From NCBI RefSeq assembly GCF_002895435.1, contig NZ_POYJ01000018.1:1-64000 (forward strand): 64,000 nt of DNA. The letters are read 5' to 3'. Each line of letters starts with the position of its first letter. Within the stretch, counting starts at the first letter, position 1. The notes beneath the pieces were generated by a model that worked only from the letters and a program-made list of their open reading frames with translations, did no database searches and was not told the origin of the DNA. The position numbers were made by a program, and so were the translations under genes. Source of the DNA: Aquimarina sediminis. GTDB lineage: Bacteria; Bacteroidota; Bacteroidia; Flavobacteriales; Flavobacteriaceae. Positions 14,753 through 24,447 of the stretch are shown one piece after another.

Positions 14753-17700
14753 TTAAAGACTCATACCAAAACCAAAAGTAAATCGTAATCCCTCGTCACT
14801 AGAAAACACACCAAACTGCCCTCCTATTGTATCAATTGCATTAAGCCATATTCCTCCTCCAACAGAATCATGCCATAGATCAGAATCTTCTCCATCTAAC
14901 CATACTCTACCAATATCATAACCTCCAAAGACACCTAATTGTATTGGTAGTAAACCTGTTTTAAACTTATTAAAACTATATCTTAAATCTCCATTAAATG
15001 CCAATGCACTTTCTCCTGTAAAACGCTCTTCTCTATACCCTCTTAATCCTTTTGTTCCTCCCAAGCTAGTTCCCTGATAAAACTCAAAATCATCACCAAT
15101 ATTAAGCTCGCCAATCATATCTGTTTTTAACACTAGTTTTCTATCTCTAGTTATCGCATTATATAAAGTGAATCTTGGATAAACATACCCATAGGTTCTA
15201 TCTGTATTCTCTAGATTAGTTCTAACTCCAGTTTGCAACTTAAATAACATTCCTCTAGTTGGGCTTATAATGTTGTCATAACTTTCAAACTTATACATAA
15301 CATCCAAGTTGGTAAAATACTTCCTTTCGAAAAAATCAGAATCAATACTTACAAAATCCAATCCTGATGTAATAAACCTGTTTTCTGTATTTTGAACTTC
15401 AATACCTTCAAAAGCAGACTTAATAGAAAATTCATTTCCGTAGCGGTCTTTTTTAGCAATACCAATACCCAATGCCCATATCCCCGTTTTTACTCTATTG
15501 TAATCTAAATCCAACTCTTCATCAGGGTTAAAAGTATCATTACCAAAACCAAAGAAATTTTGTGCAAAATTCTCACTGGTATATACGGCATCTAATAAAA
15601 AATTCCAGTTACCTAATGCTTTTACAAATTCTCCAGAGTATGATAAATCATACCCTTCTGTTTGAAAATAATAAGCGGCTCTAAATCTATGTCTACTATG
15701 ATAAGGATCGTTTTTAAAGCCTTTTATGGTATACATATCGGTAACATTTACATTTACTCCATCATCTGGATTAAAACCAATAAAGGGAGTAATCGTATTC
15801 GTTCTATCTACGTACTTGCCATAATCGTATACATTATAATCATAGATATTGCTAAAAATAAATTTGGCGTTATTTTTTTTCTCTATAGTATTCGGTTTTG
15901 ACTTATGATCATATACTTTTATCTTTTTTCCGTTTTCTATAGCATATGTATCATTATTCTGCCCCCCAACTATTCGGATTTTTATTGGGTTCTTTCCTTT
16001 GCCATTAACCACAAATCGATCATCATCATCTAATCCATAAATCCATATTTCTTTAGTTTCTTTAGAAGTAAAAACTCTACTACTATATGGTTCCTGCCTC
16101 TTATCGCCTTTAATTCTTGAAACTTTTACTATCGTTTTGTTATCTTCTCTAAGTATTTCAAAAAGATCGTCCTTGTCTGTTCCTAAAATAATAACATGCC
16201 TTGAAAGATATTTGTAATATCGGTTTGCTATATCTTCAATTTGGTCTCTTCTTTTTTTAAGATCATTTTTAATTTTTTCGATATTGGTATCCTGAAGCTC
16301 TTCGGGAAGATAAGTAAATGCTTTTTCAATATCCTGATCAGAAAGATTCTCTTTAATATATTTGGCTTGTTTTATCCAAATATCTTTTCCTGAATTCTGT
16401 GTTAGAGTTCTATCTAATGGCAATCCCGATTGATTAATCCATCTTACTTTTTTAAGTTCGCCATTATACACTTGGAATTTTCGTGCTAATGGGACAACAA
16501 ATTTTATAACATCTAAAAGAGCTCCATCATAATTAGAAAAGACTTGATCCCTATCTCTAGGTATTGGTCTATAGGTTACTTCTTCATCTTCATCTTTATC
16601 AAATCTTGCCCATCTCCATTGATCAGAATGACGATCCCAATCTCCTAATATCATATCAAAAAGCCTTGTCCGTATATAATGCTCTTCATCCATTTGATAT
16701 TTTTCATCCTTCCTAAGTTTGCTTAATAAATCATCTGTGCTTTCTATGTCATCTGGTTTACCAAAAGTAATTTCATCCCCATATTCTTTCCCAGGTCTTT
16801 CTTCTAAAAAATATATTTCATCTCCAAAGGTCTCATTATACTTACCTAGCGCAGGATGTTTTGGGATATAATACAACCTAGGATTAGCATGGTATACCCC
16901 GATAGCATCGGCTAGGATACCTACTGTCAAAAATGCATAAGGATAACTGGAGGTATAGAAATCAGAAAGCAAATCTTCTGTAAGAGTATCATCAAATCCA
17001 TTGTCTAGATGTGTGTATTTGAATACTCCTTTTTGAAGAAACTGGGTAACACTTTTTCGCATAGCTCTAAGACTGTATCTTTTTCCTTCTTTATCAATAA
17101 GTCGTAGAGACCTTGTTACTTGACCTCCTCCTTGCCTGTCAATTGTAAAACCACCCATAAGAGTATCTAAAGTTGCAACAGGAACCTTAATATCAGTTCC
17201 ATATACATATCGATAATGATCACCCCACATTGATTGATACAATTTTGATTTTTTCACTTCATCTTTTGTATAAATAGATGCAGAAACTTCTGGTCGAAAA
17301 GAGTTTTTTACATTGCTAAAGTCAAAATCTTTTTCCTTTTCATGTACCTTGGTTTGATATACCAATTTTGGATTACCATTATTATTTCCAAAAAAACGAA
17401 CATTAGACGATCCATCTTTATACAAATCTAAAATTGCAAAACCTTGCCCTGGATATGCAAACAATCCATCTTTTCCTAAAGAAACAGATGAAACTTTTGA
17501 TCCAGAACCTGATACAATCTGTTTAATCCCATCACTATCTATATATTGGAGAGAATGCTCATGACCAGAAATCAAAACAACTTTATCCAATGTTCTTGTC
17601 ATCGTAGACAGTCTTCTCATCAATTTATTATAATGTGTATTTGATAAATCTTGCGAGGAGATCCCTCCCTGTGATCTAATCTGAGCTGCTATCGTTCCTA

Positions 17701-18463
17701 ACACAGGTAGCGGTATTTTCTTTTTTGAAGGAAAAATATGCTTATCAAAACTAAACTTCCCTCCATGTATCCCATTGGTAAACATTGGATGATGCATTGC
17801 TACAAGAATAGTCTTTTTACTATGTTTTTTTAACTCACCCTCTACCTCCAAGAAGAATTTTTCTCGCGTCTTGATATCACAATTATCATTTATAGTAGGG
17901 TTCTTATCCCAGTTGGCTAAATACCATTGTGTATCCAGAATCAGTAAATGTACTTTATCACTAACCTCTACACTTTCAATAGGACATCCTTTTGCTGGTA
18001 AAAAAGATTTTTTCTTTCCTGTTTTCTTTAGTACATATTTTTCTTGTCGTTGTAAGCCTTCTATTCCATTATTATACCAGTCATGATTCCCTGGAATAAA
18101 AACAACATCTCCGTCAAAGTTATCAACAGCATTAATCTGCGCATCAATTCTATGTTCTGCCAGAGCTCTTTCTGGAGATTCTTTTTTGGGCATTCCTTTT
18201 TGATAAATATTATCTCCCAAAAAAATCAAATAATCACCTTTTGTTTTAGCCGTATCCAAGACTTTTTCTAAAATTGACAACCCATCTGTACTTTGATTCA
18301 TTTTAGCATTTCCAGCATCTCCTACAAGGTAAAATGTTCTTTCTATATCTCCTTGAGGTAATGTTTTATTAAAGTTTTCGACTTTATATTGAGGAGAGTA
18401 TGTTGCACAAGAACTAAGTAGTAACGCAACACAAATAATCAGAATCTTATTATATTTATTCAT
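14753..18463 (-). CDS. Surface metallophosphoesterase fused to an Omp85-like beta-barrel
   Basis: A 1236-residue lipoprotein (LLLSSCATY lipobox). Residues about 40-350 are a calcineurin-like metallophosphoesterase with the motif set LVGDAGN, LGDNIYQKG, PGNHDWY, MHHPMF and SGHEHS in order. A central region of about 500 residues contains RDRDQVFSNYD and DWDRHSDQWRW, which recall a kinase-like or CotH-like fold and are otherwise unrecognised. The last about 340 residues are a beta-barrel of the Omp85/BamA surface-antigen type, ending in a strand with terminal LRFTFGFGMSL. It probably displays or guides the phosphatase at the outer membrane. Substrate is unknown. It is divergent from the HD-Pycsar gene with 57 bases between starts. 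Confidence 0.85.
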   Translation of the reverse strand: MNKYNKILIICVALLLSSCATYSPQYKVENFNKTLPQGDIERTFYLVGDAGNAKMNQSTDGLSILEKVLDTAKTKGDYLIFLGDNIYQKGMPKKESPERALAEHRIDAQINAVDNFDGDVVFIPGNHDWYNNGIEGLQRQEKYVLKKTGKKKSFLPAKGCPIESVEVSDKVHLLILDTQWYLANWDKNPTINDNCDIKTREKFFLEVEGELKKHSKKTILVAMHHPMFTNGIHGGKFSFDKHIFPSKKKIPLPVLGTIAAQIRSQGGISSQDLSNTHYNKLMRRLSTMTRTLDKVVLISGHEHSLQYIDSDGIKQIVSGSGSKVSSVSLGKDGLFAYPGQGFAILDLYKDGSSNVRFFGNNNGNPKLVYQTKVHEKEKDFDFSNVKNSFRPEVSASIYTKDEVKKSKLYQSMWGDHYRYVYGTDIKVPVATLDTLMGGFTIDRQGGGQVTRSLRLIDKEGKRYSLRAMRKSVTQFLQKGVFKYTHLDNGFDDTLTEDLLSDFYTSSYPYAFLTVGILADAIGVYHANPRLYYIPKHPALGKYNETFGDEIYFLEERPGKEYGDEITFGKPDDIESTDDLLSKLRKDEKYQMDEEHYIRTRLFDMILGDWDRHSDQWRWARFDKDEDEEVTYRPIPRDRDQVFSNYDGALLDVIKFVVPLARKFQVYNGELKKVRWINQSGLPLDRTLTQNSGKDIWIKQAKYIKENLSDQDIEKAFTYLPEELQDTNIEKIKNDLKKRRDQIEDIANRYYKYLSRHVIILGTDKDDLFEILREDNKTIVKVSRIKGDKRQEPYSSRVFTSKETKEIWIYGLDDDDRFVVNGKGKNPIKIRIVGGQNNDTYAIENGKKIKVYDHKSKPNTIEKKNNAKFIFSNIYDYNVYDYGKYVDRTNTITPFIGFNPDDGVNVNVTDMYTIKGFKNDPYHSRHRFRAAYYFQTEGYDLSYSGEFVKALGNWNFLLDAVYTSENFAQNFFGFGNDTFNPDEELDLDYNRVKTGIWALGIGIAKKDRYGNEFSIKSAFEGIEVQNTENRFITSGLDFVSIDSDFFERKYFTNLDVMYKFESYDNIISPTRGMLFKLQTGVRTNLENTDRTYGYVYPRFTLYNAITRDRKLVLKTDMIGELNIGDDFEFYQGTSLGGTKGLRGYREERFTGESALAFNGDLRYSFNKFKTGLLPIQLGVFGGYDIGRVWLDGEDSDLWHDSVGGGIWLNAIDTIGGQFGVFSSDEGLRFTFGFGMSL

Positions 18464-18520
18464 TGTTTGAAGTACAATCTCTTTTTTTTAATTATTTTGG
18501 TTATCGAAAAATAAAAAAGT

Positions 18521-19702
18521 ATGTCTTCTCTATTAGAAAAAACACAACATTTTGTTTCGGAGCTTTTTGAAAAAGAACTCCCTAACTCTTGTTTATACCA
18601 TAATTACGATCACACCAAAAGAGTATTTAAAAGTACGAAAGAAATTATTGATAACACCAATTTGTCTAGCGAAGATAAAGAAGTTTTACTACTTACTGCC
18701 CTATTACATGATACTGGATATTCTAAAAGTTCAGAAAATCATGAAGAACATAGTGTAGAAATAGCCAAAGATTATCTAAACAAACAAAATGTTTCTGAAG
18801 AAATTATAAATAAGGTTTCTTCTCAAATTATGGCTACAAAGATGGATCATGTGCCAACAAATCTCATGGAAGAGATAATAAGAGATGCAGATGCTTCTCA
18901 TTTTGCCAAAGATTATTACGGAGAAACAAGTGAACTATTAAGGTGCGAATTTAAGCTTAATAACATAAAAGATCTTAATGCTTCGGATTGGCTTAAATCT
19001 AATATTGACTTGTTCAAAAACAAGCATCATTATTATACCGAATATGCTCTTACCCACTGGAAACCCAAAAAAGAAGAAAATCTTTCAAAAATGCTGAAAG
19101 AACAGGCTATCTTAAAAAAAGAAAAGAAAAAAGAAAAGGATAAGCTAAAAAAACTAATAAAAGAAGAAAGTCCAGAGAAGGGAATTCAAACCTTGTTTAG
19201 AGTTACATTAAGGAATCATCTAAAATTAAGTGATATTGCTGATACAAAAGCCAACATACTTTTATCTGTAAATGCCATCATTATATCGCTAGCGTTATCC
19301 AATCTAATACCTAAACTTGATAATCCTTCTAACCAATATTTGATATACCCTACTTTAATATTTATCATATTCTGTATTGCCTCAATTGTATTATCTGTAT
19401 TAGCCACACGACCTAATGTGACAAGTGGTGAGTTTACACGCAAAGAAATTGAAGAAAAAAAAGTGAATCTATTATTCTTTGGTAATTTTCACAAAATGCC
19501 ATTAGAGGAATATAAGTGGGCCATGGGGGAACTTATGGAAGACAAAGAGTATATTTATGATACCATGATAAAAGATCTCTATTTTTTGGGTAAAGTGCTT
19601 CATAAAAAGTATAAAATTCTTAGAATAACTTATACCGTTTTTATGATCGGAATTATTACTTCTGTGGTTTCCTTTATTATTGCTTTCAATACGCTACAAT
19701 AA
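18521..19702 (+). CDS. HD phosphohydrolase fused to a Pycsar-effector-like membrane domain
   Basis: A 393-residue protein. Residues 1 to about 175 form an HD domain with metal ligands H31 (NYDHTKR), H63-D64 (LLHDTGYS), H74/H77 and D122/D124 (RDADASH). A charged Lys/Glu coiled region spans about 185-225. From about 228 comes a PycTM/DUF5706-type domain: NHLKLSDIADTKANILLSVN, then two transmembrane helices (about 245-262 and 270-292) and a third near 365-390. PycTM proteins are effectors of the Pycsar cCMP/cUMP anti-phage system. No cyclase gene lies in the window, so this is either a stand-alone nucleotide-responsive membrane protein or a housekeeping relative. HD activity on cyclic or linear nucleotides is inferred. 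Confidence 0.82.
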   Translation: MSSLLEKTQHFVSELFEKELPNSCLYHNYDHTKRVFKSTKEIIDNTNLSSEDKEVLLLTALLHDTGYSKSSENHEEHSVEIAKDYLNKQNVSEEIINKVSSQIMATKMDHVPTNLMEEIIRDADASHFAKDYYGETSELLRCEFKLNNIKDLNASDWLKSNIDLFKNKHHYYTEYALTHWKPKKEENLSKMLKEQAILKKEKKKEKDKLKKLIKEESPEKGIQTLFRVTLRNHLKLSDIADTKANILLSVNAIIISLALSNLIPKLDNPSNQYLIYPTLIFIIFCIASIVLSVLATRPNVTSGEFTRKEIEEKKVNLLFFGNFHKMPLEEYKWAMGELMEDKEYIYDTMIKDLYFLGKVLHKKYKILRITYTVFMIGIITSVVSFIIAFNTLQ

Positions 19703-19746
19703 ACGTATATATCAATAATTGTAGTAAACACAGAGATTAATCTAAT

Positions 19747-22110
19747 TTAATTAAGCTCTTTCATTAAATCTTCATATGTATAATATTCTTTATCTTGATT
19801 ACTCTTATGATAAAGAATATTAACTCTTAATGCTTTTAAACCTGTTACCCCTTGGAGATCATCTAATTCTACAATCTCAATTTCTTCTTCAAGATAGTTT
19901 TTGGATTGTAAAAAGTTGATGTACTTTATATATTCTCTTTCATCAGATCGCTGAGAGTATACAATGACCAATTTTCCTTTTTCAGTAATCCGTTGATCTG
20001 TACCCTTTATCTTCGACTTATCAACCCGTTTTTTCACTACTTCATATCTTGCATTATAAGTCCCGTCTACATCAAAACGTTTCTCATCCATTCTAAATCT
20101 AACAGATAAAGAAGAGTTGAATACTAAAACCATTGAGGCTACATCCAACGCTAATGGCAAGTCCTTTTTCATTTGGTAATATGCGTTTTCCATTTCACAC
20201 ATTACTTGAAGCTGCCACAATCTTAGGTTATACAAATATATTTTATTAAAACTATCTTGTTTTGTAATTGATTCTCCGATGTATAAATTATGTTCAACTC
20301 CATCAGATTTAAAGCGTTCAAAATAATGTGGATACATTCCTTGAGCTTCATCTTGTTTTTGATCTAGTAAGGCCGCCATCTTTTTGTTAATAAGCATTAC
20401 AGATTCGTCATATGCTTTTCTGTACTTATAAACCGTTTTGATACGTTTATCCTGCATATCATTGTATGTATTGATGAGAGCTTCTAACTCGCTGTTCTTA
20501 TCAATAAGATGTACAAAAAGAGGGGTTATCTCTTTTTGTATAAAACTGAGAATCTTCTGTTCACTATCAACCTGTAATTGCTCTGTTACAGTATTGATAT
20601 ATTGATCTGTTCGGTACTGCAATTGTTCATAGATAGGTAACGGATCAGATTCTATAACCTTATAAATAATTTCAGAAATTTTATTTAGTTGTAATACCAG
20701 ATCTTTTTGTATTGCATGATTTCGAGCATCTGAAGATCCTTTGATATCTATTTGCCCATACAATGGATATACATTCTCGAATACTACTTCTCCAAATGAA
20801 ACTGGATTTTCGTCTACCATAGCTCTCATAAAACGCTTGGCTTCTTTTTTAAATTTCCAGTGCACACTAGGGTGAATAGAAGTACATTCTTGCTGAATAA
20901 TTAACTCCAACTCGTTTTCTGCTTTGGCTTTAGATCGTAATACGGAGTCTACCAAATATGGCATTACATCCTGTAATTTATTCGCATTAATACTGTTTAA
21001 TTCATAAACATTGGGCGAAACTATTTCTAGGACTCCTAATAATTTTCCTTCGCTTACTATTGGAGCAATAATTGCGCTATTAATCCCCTGTGCATCCAAA
21101 TTTTTATACAATAATGTATCTGGAGACATTTTTTGATACTTCTTTACATCAGAAATTGCAAAATATTTAGACTCTTCAAACAAATAGTGATATGTACCTA
21201 CACAAAGAGCAGATTTACAACTATTAGAATATTTTTTATATAGAATATAACTATCTATATTTTTAAAAGGAACTCGTTCAAAAGCCTGATCTTCTGGATT
21301 ATAATTGGCAAAACCAACTTTAATTTCATAAAGATTGAATATTGCTCTAAAAATTTGTTGAAAACTACCTACAAAATCTCCTTGTGTTTTATCATATTTG
21401 ATAAGGCTTGTTTTAAAATCAGACAAAGAAACATCGGTTGTAACATCAAACATATTTGCGATAACCACTCCTTTAAAAATCCAACTATTTGGTGGGAATT
21501 TTTCTTTCCAGATCTCAACATTATCAAAATTATCCAATAACTCTGCTACATCATCATCTGTAATATCTTTGGCTTTATCTGTTTTTATGATATCAATAAA
21601 ATCTCCATTATACATTATTCTATAATGACGTATTATCCCATTGACATCAGGGATGTCATAAAAAAATGGTCTTCTAAAATCAATATTATAATCGTAGTAA
21701 CTTCCTAAAATCATACTACAGCCCATAATATAGTAATGGCTTTCATTTAAGTTTTTAATTTGCGGTTCAAAATCCTTACCTGCAGCCTTAATAATATTCT
21801 GATATCGCTGAGATGACTTTAATACTGTATTATGAAAAGGAATTGTAGCAATTTTTATTTCATTTTGCTGTAAGACTTCAGAGAAAGAATCTTCGAGCAC
21901 CAAATTAATCTGTGGCAATAATTCTTTAATTCTTTCCTCATCTTTTACTCCTTCTGTTAGTTCTGGATAGCTCTCAGCAATCTCTAAAACTTTTGATGCT
22001 CTATCCCTAACAAGTTCATTATCACTTTTTACTAACTCGCTATATCGTTCAAACAACTTTGAAAAACTAATCGATATATCTAATGGAAAATCCTGCTCTA
22101 AACCCCTCAT
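19747..22110 (-). CDS. Large GAF-domain protein
   Basis: A 787-residue soluble protein. A GAF-like sensor fold is visible at about residues 235-395 (INSAIIAPIVSEGKLLGVLEIVSP is the typical late-GAF strand pair). The remainder is mainly helical, including a long region about 400-600 with coiled-coil character. No kinase, cyclase or phosphodiesterase motif follows, so it is not a standard two-component or c-di-GMP protein. It is convergent with the HD-Pycsar-like gene, 44 bases between stops, so the two are not co-transcribed. A minus-7 match TATTTTTG lies at 22141-22134. Role unknown. Confidence 0.75.
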   Translation of the reverse strand: MRGLEQDFPLDISISFSKLFERYSELVKSDNELVRDRASKVLEIAESYPELTEGVKDEERIKELLPQINLVLEDSFSEVLQQNEIKIATIPFHNTVLKSSQRYQNIIKAAGKDFEPQIKNLNESHYYIMGCSMILGSYYDYNIDFRRPFFYDIPDVNGIIRHYRIMYNGDFIDIIKTDKAKDITDDDVAELLDNFDNVEIWKEKFPPNSWIFKGVVIANMFDVTTDVSLSDFKTSLIKYDKTQGDFVGSFQQIFRAIFNLYEIKVGFANYNPEDQAFERVPFKNIDSYILYKKYSNSCKSALCVGTYHYLFEESKYFAISDVKKYQKMSPDTLLYKNLDAQGINSAIIAPIVSEGKLLGVLEIVSPNVYELNSINANKLQDVMPYLVDSVLRSKAKAENELELIIQQECTSIHPSVHWKFKKEAKRFMRAMVDENPVSFGEVVFENVYPLYGQIDIKGSSDARNHAIQKDLVLQLNKISEIIYKVIESDPLPIYEQLQYRTDQYINTVTEQLQVDSEQKILSFIQKEITPLFVHLIDKNSELEALINTYNDMQDKRIKTVYKYRKAYDESVMLINKKMAALLDQKQDEAQGMYPHYFERFKSDGVEHNLYIGESITKQDSFNKIYLYNLRLWQLQVMCEMENAYYQMKKDLPLALDVASMVLVFNSSLSVRFRMDEKRFDVDGTYNARYEVVKKRVDKSKIKGTDQRITEKGKLVIVYSQRSDEREYIKYINFLQSKNYLEEEIEIVELDDLQGVTGLKALRVNILYHKSNQDKEYYTYEDLMKELN

Positions 22111-22468
22111 TTTTTCTCATTTCTTATTGTTTACAAAAATAATACAAACCATATTGTATCTCTATATATTAACAATTTATTAAGCGATAATTAGTGTCGC
22201 CAAATAACTATTACTAATAAGAAGACGAATTAATATGAAAAAAAAGGACATACTATTACATCTAATTTCTTTTCATTTCTTATAAAGATACATAATACCC
22301 TCTTGGTTAGACTCAAAAACGCTAGGTTTTGTTACATCAAAAACGCCATTTTAACTTAATTTTGCTATCAAACACAACATTTATTAACAAATATTTTTTT
22401 CTACAACGTTAATTTTTGGGGTTTATACCTTGGATTCTTTACTTTTACGATCAATAAAACCAAACACA
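22111..22468 (+). other. 358-base gap with a promoter for the TlpA-like gene
   Basis: No real coding frame is seen; the longest ATG frame here is about 16 codons. On the plus strand TTTG (22415-22418) and TACTTTTA (22440-22447) resemble minus-33 and minus-7 boxes separated by 21 bases, ending about 20 bases before the start codon at 22469. On the minus strand TATTTTTG (22141-22134) may serve the GAF gene. Confidence 0.45.
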
Positions 22469-23605
22469 ATGAAAAGAATTGCACTGCTGCTTACGACTCT
22501 CCTACTCGTAGCTTGTCAAAAAGATCAAAAAGGATACTTTATTACTGCCGATACTACTGGTTTTGAAGATGGAACCGTAGTATATGTAAATGCTATCAGC
22601 CAATCCAGTAGACCAATAATTATTGACTCTACTACTATACAACAAGAAAAGTTTGAAATAGCACTACCATCGCCAGAAAACAATGATTTTAATTATTTGA
22701 CTTTTAAAGACATTAGAGGAAATGTATTATTTTTGGCAGAAAACAATCCTATTCAAATGACTATCTATAAAGATAGTATGAGGTCTTCTATTATAAAAGG
22801 GGGATCAGAAAATGAACTATTCTATTCTTATCTTAACACCCTTAAAAAATACAATGAAGAAAAAATAGATCTAAATACACAATATCAGATTGCTTCAAAA
22901 TTAGGAGAATCAGACAAAGCTCTTACTATAACAACAAAAAGAAATGAGCTGTTAGAAAAAGAAAAGCAGTTTAGAAAAAATATTGCAGAAAACAATGCTT
23001 CTTCTCTTGTATCAGTAATGGCTATAACGGATCTTTTAAACCTTAAGGTTCTTACTCCGCAAGAAGCTAAGGTAAAGTTTGCTGCCGTAAATGATTCATT
23101 GAAATCTACTAGATTAGGTAAAAACCTAGATCAACTTATTACTAGTGCGATTACTGTTTCTCAACAAAAGAAAATTGATATAGGTGTTGTTGCAGAAAAT
23201 TTCTCTGCTCCTACTCCAGATGGAAAAACATTATCTCTTAAGGAGTCAATGGGTAAGATTACTATTATAGATTTTTGGGCTTCTTGGTGTAAACCTTGCA
23301 GAATAGAAAACCCTAATGTAGTAAAAGTATATAATAAATACCACGATAAAGGGCTGAATATAATTGGAGTTTCTCTTGATAAAAAACAAGAAGCGTGGAC
23401 CAAAGCTATTGCTGATGATAATCTAGACTGGAATCATGTTTCTAACCTACAATTTTGGCAAGAACCAATTGCTAGGGCTTATGGTGTAAGATCTATACCT
23501 GCTACGTTTATACTTGATGAAAAAGGAAATGTTATTGCCAAAAACCTTAGAGGTCCTGCTCTTGAAAAGAAAATATCAGAATTACTAGAACAGAAACCTT
23601 TATAA
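22469..23605 (+). CDS. TlpA-like thioredoxin lipoprotein with DUF4369 N-domain
   Basis: A 378-residue lipoprotein (LLTTLLLVACQK lipobox). Residues about 20-120 match the DUF4369 beta domain common to Bacteroidota TlpA proteins, about 120-235 are helical, and about 236-378 form a thioredoxin/AhpC-TSA fold with the redox motif WCKPC inside IDFWASWCKPCRIENP. It should act as a periplasmic thiol-disulfide reductase or isomerase on the inner or outer membrane. An in-frame start at 22430 would put 13 polar residues in front of the signal peptide and would sit inside the promoter-like sequence, so the ATG at 22469 is preferred. It is closed by a strong terminator. Confidence 0.9.
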   Translation: MKRIALLLTTLLLVACQKDQKGYFITADTTGFEDGTVVYVNAISQSSRPIIIDSTTIQQEKFEIALPSPENNDFNYLTFKDIRGNVLFLAENNPIQMTIYKDSMRSSIIKGGSENELFYSYLNTLKKYNEEKIDLNTQYQIASKLGESDKALTITTKRNELLEKEKQFRKNIAENNASSLVSVMAITDLLNLKVLTPQEAKVKFAAVNDSLKSTRLGKNLDQLITSAITVSQQKKIDIGVVAENFSAPTPDGKTLSLKESMGKITIIDFWASWCKPCRIENPNVVKVYNKYHDKGLNIIGVSLDKKQEAWTKAIADDNLDWNHVSNLQFWQEPIARAYGVRSIPATFILDEKGNVIAKNLRGPALEKKISELLEQKPL

Positions 23606-23626
23606 TACTTAAACAATACACTTTAC

Positions 23627-23655
23627 AAAAAACGGGTCTAAAAGACCCGTTTTTT
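23627..23655. terminator. Bidirectional intrinsic terminator
   Basis: A perfect 13-bp stem (23627-23639 / 23643-23655; core ACGGGTCT / AGACCCGT) with a 3-base AAA loop and A/T runs on either side. It lies between the convergent TlpA-like and rhomboid genes. Confidence 0.95.
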
Positions 23656-23658
23656 GTA

Positions 23659-24309
23659 TTATAACTTCCCCAACTTTTGCAGAATAAAGAGAATAATGAT
23701 TGGTATTGCAAGTAATCCAATCATAAACAGGTTTTCATTAAACAACCATGGTGCTAAAATCAAAGTTATTACATACCCACCAACTGCGCCTCCAAAATGG
23801 GCATCATGACCAATATTACCTATCTTGTTTTTCATTCCAAAAATGGAATATAACAAATATCCAATTCCAAAAACATATGCAGGAATAGGGATAGGAATAA
23901 ACATCAAATACAAACTCATATCCGGTCTAAACAAAATACCAGCGTATATGATTCCAGAAACTGCTCCACTAGCACCCACAGCACTATAGTGGTATTCATC
24001 CTTATGAAAAAACAAGGAGAATAAATTACCAACTAACAAACTTCCGAAATAAACAATTAAAAACTTAACATTACCCAAAAAACCAATAACTACCGGAGCA
24101 AAAAAATAAAGAGTAAACATATTAAAAAAGAGATGCATCATATCAACATGTAAGAATCCAGATGTTAGCATCCTTATTTGTTCTCCCCTTCTAATTCCCC
24201 CAATATTAAACTTATACTTTTCAAAAAATGAAAAATCATTAAACCCTTTTAATGACATCAATATATTAGCTGCAATAATTAGTATTAAAACAAGATCAAG
24301 GTTCCCCAT
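23659..24309 (-). CDS. Rhomboid family intramembrane serine protease
   Basis: A 216-residue, six-helix membrane protein. Catalytic dyad: S114 in GASGAVSG and H171 in HDAHFGG; the structural HVDMMHLFFNMF motif of rhomboids is also present. It cleaves membrane proteins within or next to transmembrane helices; its substrate is unknown. An upstream in-frame ATG at 24408 would add 33 polar residues that rhomboids normally lack, so I place the start at 24309 (MGNLDLVLILIIAANI). Immediately right of it, on the other strand, lies the promoter of the first acyltransferase gene. Confidence 0.93.
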   Translation of the reverse strand: MGNLDLVLILIIAANILMSLKGFNDFSFFEKYKFNIGGIRRGEQIRMLTSGFLHVDMMHLFFNMFTLYFFAPVVIGFLGNVKFLIVYFGSLLVGNLFSLFFHKDEYHYSAVGASGAVSGIIYAGILFRPDMSLYLMFIPIPIPAYVFGIGYLLYSIFGMKNKIGNIGHDAHFGGAVGGYVITLILAPWLFNENLFMIGLLAIPIIILFILQKLGKL

Positions 24310-24418
24310 ATAGTTATATTTTTTTTCAAAGATACTATATATTTTTACCTCAAAAAACCTAATCAAATTATCCTCTCTTATTAGCAAAAATTTATGATAT
24401 AAAAGCACGAATAGTTTT

Positions 24419-24426
24419 TATATTTG
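24419..24426 (+). promoter_or_regulatory. Promoter box of acyltransferase copy 1
   Basis: TATATTTG matches TAnnTTTG exactly and lies 21 bases before the start codon at 24448, giving a short leader. No clear minus-33 TTG is seen. Confidence 0.5.
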
Positions 24427-24447
24427 CATGTTTTAATTTAGTGATTA

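Noticed and set aside
22430..22468. Longer start for the TlpA-like gene
   Set aside because: The extra 13 residues would lie before the signal peptide and overlap the minus-7 box, so they are unlikely to be translated.
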